Origin: Myxococcales bacterium
GTDB taxonomy: Bacteria; Myxococcota_A; Polyangia; Polyangiales; JADJMO01
DNA length: 64,000 nt
Assembly (NCBI GenBank): GCA_016709545.1
Contig: JADJMO010000008.1
Coordinates: 389,637-453,636, forward strand
Direction: 5' to 3'
The notes beneath the pieces are model-generated. The model was not told the origin of the DNA, did no database searches, and saw only the letters and a program-made list of their open reading frames with translations. Below, piece by piece: positions 52,047 through 61,893 of this stretch; the stretch's first letter is position 1; each line of letters begins with the position of its first letter. The position numbers and the translations under genes are program-made.

Positions 52047-53450
52047 TCAGTGCTCGCCGCGCTCGTGCGGCGGGATCCGGCCGAAATCGCCGTCCATCTC
52101 CGCGGCGCCCCACGCGAAGGCGACCGTGGCCGCCACCATCTGGTCGAGGCCCTTCGGGTCGATCTTGTCGAAGGTGTCGTCCGCCGAGTGGTGGATGTCG
52201 AAGTACCGCGTCGCGTCCTGCGCGAAGGCGATCTGCGGCACGCCCTGCGCGCGCAGCGGGGAGATGTCGGAGCCGAAGTGCTCGCCCTTCACCGGCCCCG
52301 CGATGCCGAGCGATGCGAGCGGCAGCGTGAGCGCCCGGAGCTTGGGGTCCGCGGACGGCGCGGCCAGCGCGTCGAGGCGGAAGATCTTGTCGGTGCCGAG
52401 ATCGAGCTCGAGCGCCACCACGTGCTTGCCGAGCTCGGCCTCGTGCGCCTTCGCGTAGGCGACGCCGCCGCGGAGCCCGTTCTCTTCGTTCGCGAACAGC
52501 ACCACGCGCACCGTGCGCCGCGGATGCGTGGGCCGCGCCGCGAGCAGTCGCCCCGCCTCCAGCACCACACCCACCCCCGCGCCGTCGTCGAGCGCGCCGG
52601 TGCCGAGGTCCCACGAGTCGAGGTGCGCGCCGAGCAGCACGATCTCGTCCTTGGCGCTGCGGCCCTCGACCTCGCCGACGACGTTGGCCGACTCGGCGTC
52701 CGGCTCCTTGTGGCAGCCGAGCACCAGGCGCACGCGCGTGGGCCCCGCGTCGGCGAGCCGGCGCAGCAGCATCGCGTCCGGCACCGCGAGCGCCGCGGCC
52801 GGGATCGCGGGGACGCCGTCCGCGTAGCGCAGGCCACCGGTGTGCGGGAGCCGCGCGTCGGACGGCGTGATCGACCGCACCAGCGTCGCGACGGCGCCCT
52901 TCTTCGCAGCGGCGCTGGGCCCGCGACCGCGCACGTCGACGGCGCGGTTGTAGCCGAGGCCGTCCTTGGTGCGCTCCATCGGCTTGTCGAAGAAGACGAT
53001 CTTGCCGGCCACGGACGTGTCGGGCAGCGCGGCGAGCGCCTCGAGGGACGCCACGACGACGACGTCGGCCTCGACGCCACCTTCGGGGGTCGGCACCGAT
53101 CCCCCGAGCGCGGTGAGCGTGAGGGCGTGCGCGTGTGGGGCCGTGACGGCGCCGGTCTCCACGCCGCGCACCCAGCGGGGGACCATGACCTTCTCGGCGC
53201 GCACGTGGGTCAGGCCGAGGCTCTTCATCTTCGCGAGGCCCCAGGCGACGGCCTTGGCGTCGCCTTCGCTCCCGGCGAGCCGGGGGCCCACCTCGTCGGT
53301 GAGGGAGCGCACGTGGTCGGCGGCCTTGCTGCCGGCGAGCGCCTCGTCGCGCAGGGATTCCGCGGGCGCGCTGGGGGGCGCGGCCCACGCCTGGCCGTGG
53401 TGACGCTTGCACCCCAGCAGCAACGCCGCCGTCAAGAACAGCCTCCTCAT
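52047..53450 (-). CDS. M28 family metallopeptidase lipoprotein
   Basis: A 467-residue predicted lipoprotein: short signal RRLFLTAALLLGCKR with a lipobox Cys, then an M28 peptidase with a protease-associated insert (about 130-210). Zinc ligands are visible as LLGAHLDSWD (His), ALDDGAGVG (Asp), FANEENGLRGG (catalytic and metal Glu), GEHFGSDISP (Asp) and YFDIHHSADDTFD (His). The peptidase is likely an aminopeptidase in the cell envelope, as for PgcP/carboxypeptidase Q-like enzymes. It is divergent from the frameshifted gene at 53921. Confidence 0.88.
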   Translation of the reverse strand: MRRLFLTAALLLGCKRHHGQAWAAPPSAPAESLRDEALAGSKAADHVRSLTDEVGPRLAGSEGDAKAVAWGLAKMKSLGLTHVRAEKVMVPRWVRGVETGAVTAPHAHALTLTALGGSVPTPEGGVEADVVVVASLEALAALPDTSVAGKIVFFDKPMERTKDGLGYNRAVDVRGRGPSAAAKKGAVATLVRSITPSDARLPHTGGLRYADGVPAIPAAALAVPDAMLLRRLADAGPTRVRLVLGCHKEPDAESANVVGEVEGRSAKDEIVLLGAHLDSWDLGTGALDDGAGVGVVLEAGRLLAARPTHPRRTVRVVLFANEENGLRGGVAYAKAHEAELGKHVVALELDLGTDKIFRLDALAAPSADPKLRALTLPLASLGIAGPVKGEHFGSDISPLRAQGVPQIAFAQDATRYFDIHHSADDTFDKIDPKGLDQMVAATVAFAWGAAEMDGDFGRIPPHERGEH

Positions 53451-53799
53451 GGTCCCCTTCTACCGGATCTGCCGTGCCGAGGCCGCGGGCTCCGGAGGGT
53501 CCAGCCAGTCGGCGCCCAGCACCTCTCGGGAGAGCTCGTCAAGAGTCTGGTTCGTTACAATCATGGTGACATTGGTCATCCATCTTGGCGCGGCCTTCCG
53601 CTCGCGCAGAGATCGCTTCTTGCGCTGGAGCAACCATGCTCACGATTTAGAAGTCGTCACTGAACGGCGCCTTGACCCGGCCCATTGCCGCCAGTACCCC
53701 GCTGCGCCCATGGCACGGCTGGTAGCCACCACGAATGGACCTTCGCGCGCGCAACTCCCGGCGAGCTCGCGCCGACTGGAGGGCATGCGTAACAGGGGG
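53451..53799. other. Intergenic region without a convincing gene
   Basis: About 350 bases between the M28 peptidase start and the tandem palindromes. Base composition is slightly lower in GC than the coding parts. Open frames of under 100 codons exist on both strands, but none has a signal peptide, family motif or good start. It is probably promoter DNA for the two divergent genes. Confidence 0.5.
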
Positions 53800-53826
53800 T
53801 GTTTCGAAACAGGGTGTTTCGAAACA
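53800..53826. promoter_or_regulatory. Two tandem 12-bp palindromes (operator candidate)
   Basis: TGTTTCGAAACA occurs at 53800-53811 and 53815-53826, separated by GGG, with a 15-base period. Each is a perfect palindrome, and the pair lies about 95-121 bases upstream of the lipoprotein start at 53921. A dimeric regulator binding two adjacent sites is the simplest reading. Confidence 0.6.
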
Positions 53827-53920
53827 GGGATCGAGGGCTCCGCGAAGAGACGGAATTCAGCTGAAACATCGGCGAATTCGTCCTTGATCCAGCGCAATCT
53901 GGCCGGCACGAAATCCGCAC

Positions 53921-55212
53921 ATGGGGGCGCCGTGTTCGCTTCGCCCCTCGCGTTGGCCCTCCTCCGCGCTCCTGCTGGGTGGCTGCCTCACGGAAGGCGC
54001 GCTCCCGCGGACGACGAGGCGGGCGCCCTGTCCGAGACCGCCTCGCTGCTCGGACCGGAAACCGGGGAGGAGGTCGCTGAGATCGATGCAGACGCAGAAA
54101 CCGCGATCTATGCCGAGACAGAGGCCAGTGTCGATGCCGATCCAGAGACACTGGATTCCGCGATCGTGGAGGCTTCAGACGACGCTGTTGCAGAGACAGA
54201 GGCCGCCCTGTCGCTGGCCTGCCTGGACGGTGTGCGCGACCCCGTGGGTGAAGAGTGCGATCTCGCCGGCCATTCGGCCCGATCGCTCTGCAGCTCGACG
54301 TGCGCCTCGAGGGACGTCCTGGCCTTGCCGGCGACCTCGATAGACGCGGGCGTGCCGCTCGGCAAGCGGTCTCTGGGGCTCGGACGACACACCGTCGCGG
54401 CGGACCCCAGCGGGCTGGCGGTGGTGTTCGGGGAGGACAAGCCCGCGCGCTTCGCGATCGCGCGGTTCGACAGCAAGGGGATCGCGAGCGATGTCGCGGT
54501 GCCGATCACCACGGGCGGCGCCGCTCCTGCCGGAAATCCCGTGGTGGCACCTCTCGGGAGCGGCGAGTTCGTCGGCGCGTGGACGACAGCGATCGACGGC
54601 GACGGTCCTGGGATCGCGGTGCGTGTGATCGGGGCTGGTTCGCTCGGTCCGCTCGTGAAGGTGAACGTCTCGACGGGGTTCACGCAGCGGGACCCGGACG
54701 TGCTGCGGGTCGGTTCGCAGCTGGTGTTCGCGTGGACGGACAGTTCGAGCGCCGCGCGGGGGCCGGATGTGAAGTACCGGCTGTTCTCCACCTCGCTCGC
54801 GCCCCTCGGTGGCGAGCTCGAGCTCGCCGGCACGCTCGACAACGAGACCGACGTGGCGCTCGCACCGTTCGGCTCGAGCTGGATGGCGGCGTGGCGCGCC
54901 GGGGCCGCGAGCGGGGCCACGGAGACCATCGTCGCGAAGGTCGACGGCAAGCTGTTCTTTGCGGGACCGGGGCTGCGGTCCGGAAGGGGCGAAGCCGGCG
55001 GTGGCGGAGCTCGATGGCACGCACGTGGCGATGGCGTTCCTGGTGGGCACGGGGATCTCAAGGCCTCGCTGGCAGCGTGGGCCCGAGGGCTCGTCTCGGT
55101 GTGGGAGGACTTTGGTTCCGGGCTCGCCGCGACGGCGATGCATCCGGACGTGGTGGTGGAGTTCGTCGGAGTGCCTGTGCTCCGGCTCGGAGGCGGTGAT
55201 GGTGGCATCTGA
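53921..55212 (+). CDS. Cell-surface lipoprotein, frameshifted
   Basis: It starts with a lipoprotein signal (SLRPSRWPSSALLLGGCLTE) in one frame, then continues in another after about 53990 as an Asp/Glu/Ala linker (DDEAGALSETASLLGPETGE), a Cys motif DPVGEECDLAGHS with CSSTC typical of myxobacterial surface proteins, and repeated beta strands (DPSGLAVVFGEDKPARFAIA, LGSGEFVGAWTTA) resembling propeller blades. A short part around 54990-55045 (AKPAVAELDGTHVAMAFLVG) is again in another frame, so at least three indels are present. It ends at 55212, overlapping the next start by 14 bases. Secreted or outer-membrane attached. Confidence 0.6.
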
Positions 55213-55840
55213 TTGGGCTTGGCTGTCGGTGGTGCTGGTGTGCGGGTGCTCGTCGACGACGAACATCACGAACGCGAACTGCGGCCCGGGGACGGTGCTG
55301 AAGGACGGTGTGTGTGTGGCCGCCGACGTCGATGCCGGAGACGACAGCGTCGTGGTCGACTCGAGCGCGCCGGAGGACGCTGCGGTCGAATCGGGGAGCG
55401 ACGCACTGGTCGATACTTCGACGGCCGACGGCGAGACGGGGCCCGTCACCCACCCCGACGACGATCCTTGCCCGACGGGCCTGAAGTTCCCGCTGACGCC
55501 CGAGAGAACTCAGGAACTGCTCGGACACATGCGGCGTGAAGAAGCCGCCGGAGTGCGCCACGTCCTGCCTGCTTCCGAGCACCAAGGTGTTCACTTTCGG
55601 CGTCCCCGGACCGGGCATGGGTGCGTACACCCCGCGGCCGGACCCTCGAAGATGTGCAAGGAGCCGTGTGGATCGTCCGGTATCGCGGCGTCGGTCCAGG
55701 TGCAAAGACTGGGCAGTTTCGGCGTCCCCGCCGCGCCAGGTGAAGCGCCAGCCGTGGCGGTACATCACCGGCACGCCCCTGCAGCCGGCCGCTTCATGCA
55801 CACGCGCAGCTGCTGGCTGCTACCGATTCGCGCAGCGTGA
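55199..55840 (+). CDS. N-terminal part of a large lipoprotein, frameshifted
   Basis: Signal peptide SDWAWLSVVLVCGCSS with lipobox Cys, then a Cys-containing NCGPGTVLKDGVCVAADVDA segment and a long acidic Asp/Ser/Thr linker ending DDDPCPTGLKFPLTPER. After about 55530 the meaningful frame switches, giving NCSDTCGVKKPPECATSCLL with STKVFTFGVPGPGMGAYTPR, and shifts again soon after. It is probably the start of one giant secreted protein that continues to about 63210; annotated in pieces because of the indels. Confidence 0.5.
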   Translation: MVASDWAWLSVVLVCGCSSTTNITNANCGPGTVLKDGVCVAADVDAGDDSVVVDSSAPEDAAVESGSDALVDTSTADGETGPVTHPDDDPCPTGLKFPLTPERTQELLGHMRREEAAGVRHVLPASEHQGVHFRRPRTGHGCVHPAAGPSKMCKEPCGSSGIAASVQVQRLGSFGVPAAPGEAPAVAVHHRHAPAAGRFMHTRSCWLLPIRAA

Positions 55841-56346
55841 GCCCGTGAGCGTGTACACGACGGACCCCGATGCGCCGGCCCGCAATATCGAGATCACCGC
55901 CGCCATGGGGCGCGGGAAGTCCGGGCCTTGCCTGTGATGGGAAAGGACGAGGGAGACATGATCCGCATCGTCATCCACTCCGTGCTTTGCGACACGAGCA
56001 GCGCCCGCCTCTGTTCGCTCTGGTCATCGCCTGCGTCTCCTCAAGCGTCCTGCGCCGGCGCCTGCTCCAGTGAGAAGCCGGGGCCAGCCGACCTTGGCAG
56101 CGACCTGGATGGGCGAGATCCACTTATGGGGTTCGCTCCGCGCGTCGCTTCGACATCGGTCCTGCGGCAATCCAGCGTGTCGACGACCGGCAACACACCT
56201 GCTGGCCCCGTGCCCGTCGGCCTGAAGCTCCCCGATGCCTTCCGTCGCGTCCGGCTCGAAGACCGGCACCAACCCAACCGCACTGCTGACCAAGGAGGTC
56301 GTGGTCTCCACGCCCGACGGCGGTGCGACTGTGACCGACGCAACCG

Positions 56347-57201
56347 ATGAGGGAGAGGCTCGAGCCTGGTGGCTGCTCGCTGGCGCAGCGTACGAGTGCG
56401 GATTGGGACGGGAGCCGGGCGTGTGCTCGACCGGCGCGCCTTGGTCCGCCAAAGGCCGTGGTCATGCCGCCGTGGAAGCCGCGGCTGGGATCAGTTCCGA
56501 ACCCGTGGTTCATCTTTCCTGCTCCCGCCCAGAGCTGCGACGAGCAGCTCCAGCGCCAGCAGATCATGCTCTGCATGGCGGACAAGCTCGACGAGGTGGC
56601 GGACGCTGTCGGCAACGTCACGTGGTCGAAGGTGCCGAGCGACGCGAGCTCGATCCCGTCGCCGTTCACCATCCCCGAGGGGCCGTGGACCTTCCCTCCT
56701 CAGGCCGAGAAGGATCGCTTCATCGCACGAGACCTCGCCATCTACACGCTGGCGAACCTGGCGCTGACCGATCTCGCTCAGCCGACCAACGACATGGGCC
56801 CCGACATGAATGGCGGCAGCTTCGCCAAGTCCGTGTGCTCGGAGGCGTACGCGCGCGCCGCCGCGGATGCGAAGTATGCCAAGCGAAACCGGAAATTCCT
56901 GTTCGATCTCGATCTGCCGCTCGGGGCCGAGGAGGCCGATGACCTCCTGCTCAAGGCGGACAAGTTCAACCTGAGCCAGAAGGTAGAGCTGACCGACGCC
57001 CGCGCGCGGAACGTCGGCGCATTCCGGCTCCTCATGGACGCCCACATCCTCCGGGCGAGCGGCGGCTGCCGGAGGATCTCATCCGCAAGTCGGTCACGTC
57101 GGATCTGGCAGGCGCCGAGCGCCGGAGAGCGCGCGCCACCGATCCGCGTCGTGGCAACGAGCCCTGTGGGCGCAGAACGCGACGGCGCCGGACGGCGGTG
57201 A
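56347..57201 (+). CDS. Fragment of the large secreted protein
   Basis: A coherent open stretch within the 55.2-63.2 kb locus. The reliable part begins about 56460 (VVMPPWKPRLGSVPNPWFIF) and continues through helical, Cys-containing sequence (SCDEQLQRQQIMLCMADKL, ARDLAIYTLANLALTDL, RNVGAFRLLMDAHILR) until an indel near 57065. It reads like the N-terminal helical part of a very large protein. No family was recognised. Upstream of 56460 the natural frame is a different one (TNPTALLTKEVVVSTPDGGA). Confidence 0.45.
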   Translation: MRERLEPGGCSLAQRTSADWDGSRACARPARLGPPKAVVMPPWKPRLGSVPNPWFIFPAPAQSCDEQLQRQQIMLCMADKLDEVADAVGNVTWSKVPSDASSIPSPFTIPEGPWTFPPQAEKDRFIARDLAIYTLANLALTDLAQPTNDMGPDMNGGSFAKSVCSEAYARAAADAKYAKRNRKFLFDLDLPLGAEEADDLLLKADKFNLSQKVELTDARARNVGAFRLLMDAHILRASGGCRRISSASRSRRIWQAPSAGERAPPIRVVATSPVGAERDGAGRR

Positions 57202-57270
57202 CGCGCGGCCAACAGAAGCCTCGCCCACGCGGTCCGCATCCTCGAGGGCAGGTGGGAACTCGGACCGGGC

Positions 57271-60200
57271 ATGCCCCCGACCGTCTTTGACCCGAAGTGC
57301 GGTGGCCTCGGACCGATGGACCTGCTCCGCGGCGCGTACGGCCCGGACCTCACGGCACGGCAGCTCGACTACCCGATCCAGACCAAGGAGCACCGCGTCG
57401 CGCTCGCCGCGGTGCAGACCTCTGGCATCGTCGTGCCGGACTCGGTGGCCGCGACCAAGGACGGCGCAGCACTGAAGAAGGCGGTGACCGACCAGCTCGT
57501 GGCGACCGCAGCAGCCCGCGAGGGTTACACCGGCGTGGCTTCCATGGACGACACACGCAAGCGGTCGATCACGGCGGCCATGGACGGGGTGACGGAGGCG
57601 GACCTCCGCTTCGCGCTCCACCAGACGTACAACGCGTATCGTCAGCTGACGACGAAGGGCGACGCGGTGATCCCGACGGCGGGCCCCGAGGGCGGCATGG
57701 TGAAAGCCCCGATCGTCGCCGCCTCCGTCACAGCGCTCGGTGGAGCGACCGCGGTCCAGAACGCAGTACCGCGGGGCGATCTCGCGGGCCCGACGCGGGC
57801 TCGCACAGCCGGCCTCGCCGAAGCGTCGGAATGCAACAACTGGGGAGGTGGCTGGGGCGCGATCTACACCGATTGGGCTTTCACGCCCACGTTCCAGAAC
57901 GCCTTCGCCATCGGTCAGACCTTCTGGCGACGACTCACAGTGATCCGCCAGGTGTCCTCGGACATCGCTGGGCTGACGGAGAAGCAAGACGCAGGCAGCG
58001 TCGCTGGGCTGGCAGCGGCTGAGCACCGTACATGGGCTGGCCCCGGGCAGTTCGCGACCTACGCAACGCCGGCCGAAGGCGGGATGTTCGCCGAGAACGT
58101 GGAGATGCTCGTCTACGGCCTCGACCTCGCGGAGTTCGGCGTGACCACCATCGACGCGGTGAGCGATCGCCTGGCCCTCGTGTACGGCGAGCCTGGCCTT
58201 GCCGACTGCGTGGCCGGAACGCGGGAGACGTGCCCCACCGACCTCGCGGACTACGTGACGATCCCCAAGGCCTCGTCGAAGCTCGACTACCTCACGCCCC
58301 GCGACACGGGCATGGATGGCGTCGCCTACTATCTCCAGTTCGACGCGCCGGGCAAGGGCAGCACGGGCAAGCCGACTTTCCTCGGGAGCACACCGAATAC
58401 GACCGGGAAGCACCTCTACGTGGTGCTACGCCGCGATCCGAAGGCCACGGCTCCCGGGTCGGCCACCAAGGCGCGTGGCAGGGTGCTGGGGACCATCGCT
58501 CTACGTAGTCCATGGGAGGTCACCGTCTCCATCGTCAGCTCGCTGCAGGCCGAGCTGCTCGACGGCGTCCTCGGCGTTGGGCGATCGGCCAGCCCGTGCT
58601 GTCTTCCACGGGAGATGCGACGACCAGCGTTCTCGCCGAGTTACTGCACTAGCGGTGTGCCCAGGAACCTGTTCGTTCCTCTGGAGAACGAGATCACGGG
58701 TGACTCGGACGCCTTCGAGAACTCCTGGAAGCACTATATGCAGCTCGCCGAGAAGGCGGCCGCGAAGGCCGACGAACTCGGCGAGAAGATGGTCACGCAG
58801 GGCCTCACTTCCGACTTGCGCCGAGAGGCGGCGCAGGAGGAGCTCGCGCGAGCCTGTGGCAACTACACCAACCTCGACGAGATCTCGTCCGACAAGAGCA
58901 AGGTCATCGCGCCGGTCGGAGACGCGGCCATGAAGTCGTGCCTCTCGGGCGACAACGTGGACGTGGTCCTCCTGACCAAGGAACCGAAGGCGCTCGTGGG
59001 TCTCCTCGACAGCGACACGAAGGACGAACGCACCGTCTGGCTCAAGCTGAACGTCCTCAAGTGCCCGACGGCGATGCCGCCTGGCACGCCCCCGACCTTC
59101 CCGCCGCCGGAGAACGAGCTGTGTGGCAAGGTCGCCTGTCGTTCGCAGCGCTTCGGCATCGCGGGTGAATACGAGGACGATGGTGTCCCGAGCGCCGCCG
59201 AGTGCGCGTCGGTTCGTGACGTGGGCGCGAGTCTCGCGGGCGGCGCCTTCGACGCCGAAGGCCTAGGGCGCCTCGGCCTACCTGGCTTCATGACGACGTC
59301 GGCGCTGCGCGATCGCGTCGTTGGCCTTCGGCTCTCGACACGTGTTGCGACGGACGGGAAGCTGGTTTGGCGTCTCGAGGCCAGCGGAGCGACCCTCCTC
59401 GACTCGGCCGATCCGACCATCTGGCCGGGGTGCCAGCGGACGAGCCCGTCGACCTGCGATCCGGTGAAGAACCCCGCGATCGACGTCTTCCGGCCGCTGC
59501 TGCTCGAGGACAAGGCGACGACCGCGGCGTTGAACGACGACGACATGGTGCGCATGCTCTGGCAGCTCCAGGGCGCCGTCTTCACCCTCGCGAGCTGGTC
59601 CGGGTCTGTTCCAGCAGGCGTGTTCAGCCACCCGGTGGTCGCGGCGGACTTCGCTGCCTCGGGCTGGAGCACCGACCCGACGGCGTCGGCGCCGACGATC
59701 TTCGGGGCGAGCCGGTTCGCGACCGTTCTCGGCGTGTCGCAGTTCGACACGGCGGCAGTGGGTGCCACCGGCAACACCAACGACGTGGCCATCATGGCGG
59801 GCAGTCGACCGCTCACGTTCAAGTGGTCGACCCTGTCTCGGCCCGTGCTCCCGAGCTGGCTCGGCACCCTCTATGCGTCGCCCGACAATCGATACCGCGA
59901 GATCGACACGGTCAACGACGATCCCCGGAACGATCGACGCCGACGGCAAGCGGAACGGTGCGTTTGCGACCGCGAGCTTGGCGAGCCGGCTCGGGGAGAC
60001 CGCGAACAAGTTCGCGGCCCGTGCGCTGGAACCACCGCAGGCTCCGTGTCCCATAGCACGAGTTCGCTCGCCGCGAATCACCTGGCTGCACAGAAGAGCG
60101 TCGCCGCTCGCAAGCAGCCCGACGGGAAGATCCGCGTCTGTGGGACTGGAGGGGGCTGGGCACCGACCCTCGAGCTGAAGCTCGACGGCCCGACCGTCAC

Positions 60201-61893
60201 GCAGAGCACGTTCGCCGACAAGATGTATTACCTCGTGTCGAGGGACGACTGGACCGGCGAAGAGGACGACGACTATCGGGCGGCCTGCAAGGGGTTCGAG
60301 GGCAACGATCCCGAGAACGCGACGAACCAGACCAACATTGTCCCGCTCTTTCCCGCGGACTACCCGGACCATGATTACAAGTCGGACGGCGTCGAGGTGG
60401 CTGCGGTCTGCGGTCGCTTCGAGGATCGGGGCGTCCCCGGCGAATCCGGGCCAATCTGCGGGTACTCAAACGCGGATGGCGTTCGGCAGATCCCTAAGAG
60501 CTGCGTGGTCGATGCACTGGTCAACAAGTCGATCCACAAGAGTGTCCGCCACCACGGCTATCGCCAGTACACCCAGCGGATGACCCTGCCTCAGGTGCAG
60601 CCCGGGTCAGCGCGTGCAGGCCTATGTGAACGCCTACGGACCGCGAACCCCTGTGCCGCCGCCGGCGAGTTGACCATCGCCGCAGCCCTCGCCTGCGAAC
60701 TCGGCCAGGTCAACGCCTTCCCGGTCTCGCGGGAGCCGCCGAAGATCGAGACGCGCGACGACATGGCCGCGCTCGCGCGCTGGCTCGGTGAGGCCTCGAA
60801 GCGAATCCGGCGTCAGGCCAGCCGGGTGCACCTCGAGCGGCTGCCCGCGGCGGTGGTCAAGGATCTCCGCGAGGGCACGGTCACGCCGGCGATCGGTGGC
60901 GACATGGGTGCGAAGCGAATGGAGATGGGCCAGTCGGTCAACGGCATCGCCCAGTCGCTCATTCGCGCGTCGGAGCAGATCGCGTCGGTCAAGTCCGCGC
61001 TGGACATGGCCTACCTCACGATCAAGGGGGTCGACTACCGAGGGAAGATCGAACAGCTGAACGTGTTGCGATCGCGAATCGGAATCTACCGCGACCTCAG
61101 CGACCGCGCCGCCAAGGCAGCCGGGGGAGCCGCCGCCGCTCTGAGCATTACCGGCGGCGCTGGCGATGCGGTCGGCGGTGGCCCGCGCTGGCGAGCGGCA
61201 TCTACTGGGGCGAGAAGGAGCTCAGCGCCCTCAGCGCTTTCGGAGACGACCACCGACGAGAAGATCAACGATGCCAACAAGGCCCTGAACGTCCTCCAGG
61301 ACAACCTCCGCAAGTCGTTCAGCAACCTCAACGACGTGCTCCTCCAGCTCGCGACGAGCGTCTCCCAGTCGCTCGCGATCGGGAAGGTTCTCTCGGGGCT
61401 GGAGTCCAAGGCGCAGTACGAGGCGGCCAAGGGGGCAGGGCTCGACTACTTCGTCGATCCGGCCACCGGGAAGGCCTTGCCCATCCCCGTCAACACCGTG
61501 CAGCGGCGGATGTTCGACATCACCAAGCGGCGGTACGACCGCGCGCTCGTCGACGCCAAGTACCTGGCCTACGTCGCGCGGCGCGCGATCGAGCAGCGCA
61601 TCGGCCAGCGACTCGACACCATCCCAACGCCAGTCGGAGCGTTGCCTCCGCCCCAGCAGTGGGCGGACGACGCCTGCCCTGTTGGAGGTGGACTACGCGA
61701 AGCTCCGGAAGGCCGGCGCGGTCGGCAGCATCGAAAGGACGGCGGCGTCGACGTGGTTCCGAGGCCGAGAAGAGCGTCGTTCGCGACTTCGCCGAGCAGT
61801 ACATCGGCGACTACGTCGGCAAGCTCGGTCTCTTCATCGAGTACTACAATATCCAGTATCCCTCGCACGAAGGGGACGACATCGCGGTGTTGA
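57271..61893 (+). CDS. Central part of a giant secreted protein (Tc/RHS-associated candidate)
   Basis: The longest open part of the locus (1540 codons), though local frame changes remain near 58578-58645, 59925-60045, 60608-60655 and 61170-61250. The N-terminal half is helical with Cys and Asn-Gly-rich loops; LLRGAYGPDLTARQLDYPIQ is the start of a compact domain. The C-terminal part (about 60900-61640) is a long helical array (GKIEQLNVLRSRIGIYRDLS, NKALNVLQDNLRKSFSNLND) like a coiled-coil shaft. The following gene encodes an SpvB/RHS protein, the partner type of Tc toxin A components, which suggests but does not prove a Tc-like pairing. Confidence 0.5.
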   Translation: MPPTVFDPKCGGLGPMDLLRGAYGPDLTARQLDYPIQTKEHRVALAAVQTSGIVVPDSVAATKDGAALKKAVTDQLVATAAAREGYTGVASMDDTRKRSITAAMDGVTEADLRFALHQTYNAYRQLTTKGDAVIPTAGPEGGMVKAPIVAASVTALGGATAVQNAVPRGDLAGPTRARTAGLAEASECNNWGGGWGAIYTDWAFTPTFQNAFAIGQTFWRRLTVIRQVSSDIAGLTEKQDAGSVAGLAAAEHRTWAGPGQFATYATPAEGGMFAENVEMLVYGLDLAEFGVTTIDAVSDRLALVYGEPGLADCVAGTRETCPTDLADYVTIPKASSKLDYLTPRDTGMDGVAYYLQFDAPGKGSTGKPTFLGSTPNTTGKHLYVVLRRDPKATAPGSATKARGRVLGTIALRSPWEVTVSIVSSLQAELLDGVLGVGRSASPCCLPREMRRPAFSPSYCTSGVPRNLFVPLENEITGDSDAFENSWKHYMQLAEKAAAKADELGEKMVTQGLTSDLRREAAQEELARACGNYTNLDEISSDKSKVIAPVGDAAMKSCLSGDNVDVVLLTKEPKALVGLLDSDTKDERTVWLKLNVLKCPTAMPPGTPPTFPPPENELCGKVACRSQRFGIAGEYEDDGVPSAAECASVRDVGASLAGGAFDAEGLGRLGLPGFMTTSALRDRVVGLRLSTRVATDGKLVWRLEASGATLLDSADPTIWPGCQRTSPSTCDPVKNPAIDVFRPLLLEDKATTAALNDDDMVRMLWQLQGAVFTLASWSGSVPAGVFSHPVVAADFAASGWSTDPTASAPTIFGASRFATVLGVSQFDTAAVGATGNTNDVAIMAGSRPLTFKWSTLSRPVLPSWLGTLYASPDNRYREIDTVNDDPRNDRRRRQAERCVCDRELGEPARGDREQVRGPCAGTTAGSVSHSTSSLAANHLAAQKSVAARKQPDGKIRVCGTGGGWAPTLELKLDGPTVTQSTFADKMYYLVSRDDWTGEEDDDYRAACKGFEGNDPENATNQTNIVPLFPADYPDHDYKSDGVEVAAVCGRFEDRGVPGESGPICGYSNADGVRQIPKSCVVDALVNKSIHKSVRHHGYRQYTQRMTLPQVQPGSARAGLCERLRTANPCAAAGELTIAAALACELGQVNAFPVSREPPKIETRDDMAALARWLGEASKRIRRQASRVHLERLPAAVVKDLREGTVTPAIGGDMGAKRMEMGQSVNGIAQSLIRASEQIASVKSALDMAYLTIKGVDYRGKIEQLNVLRSRIGIYRDLSDRAAKAAGGAAAALSITGGAGDAVGGGPRWRAASTGARRSSAPSALSETTTDEKINDANKALNVLQDNLRKSFSNLNDVLLQLATSVSQSLAIGKVLSGLESKAQYEAAKGAGLDYFVDPATGKALPIPVNTVQRRMFDITKRRYDRALVDAKYLAYVARRAIEQRIGQRLDTIPTPVGALPPPQQWADDACPVGGGLREAPEGRRGRQHRKDGGVDVVPRPRRASFATSPSSTSATTSASSVSSSSTTISSIPRTKGTTSRC

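Noticed and set aside
53640..53909. An 89-codon open frame on the minus strand
   Set aside because: It overlaps the tandem palindromes and the intergenic promoter region, and has no recognisable start, family or coding bias.
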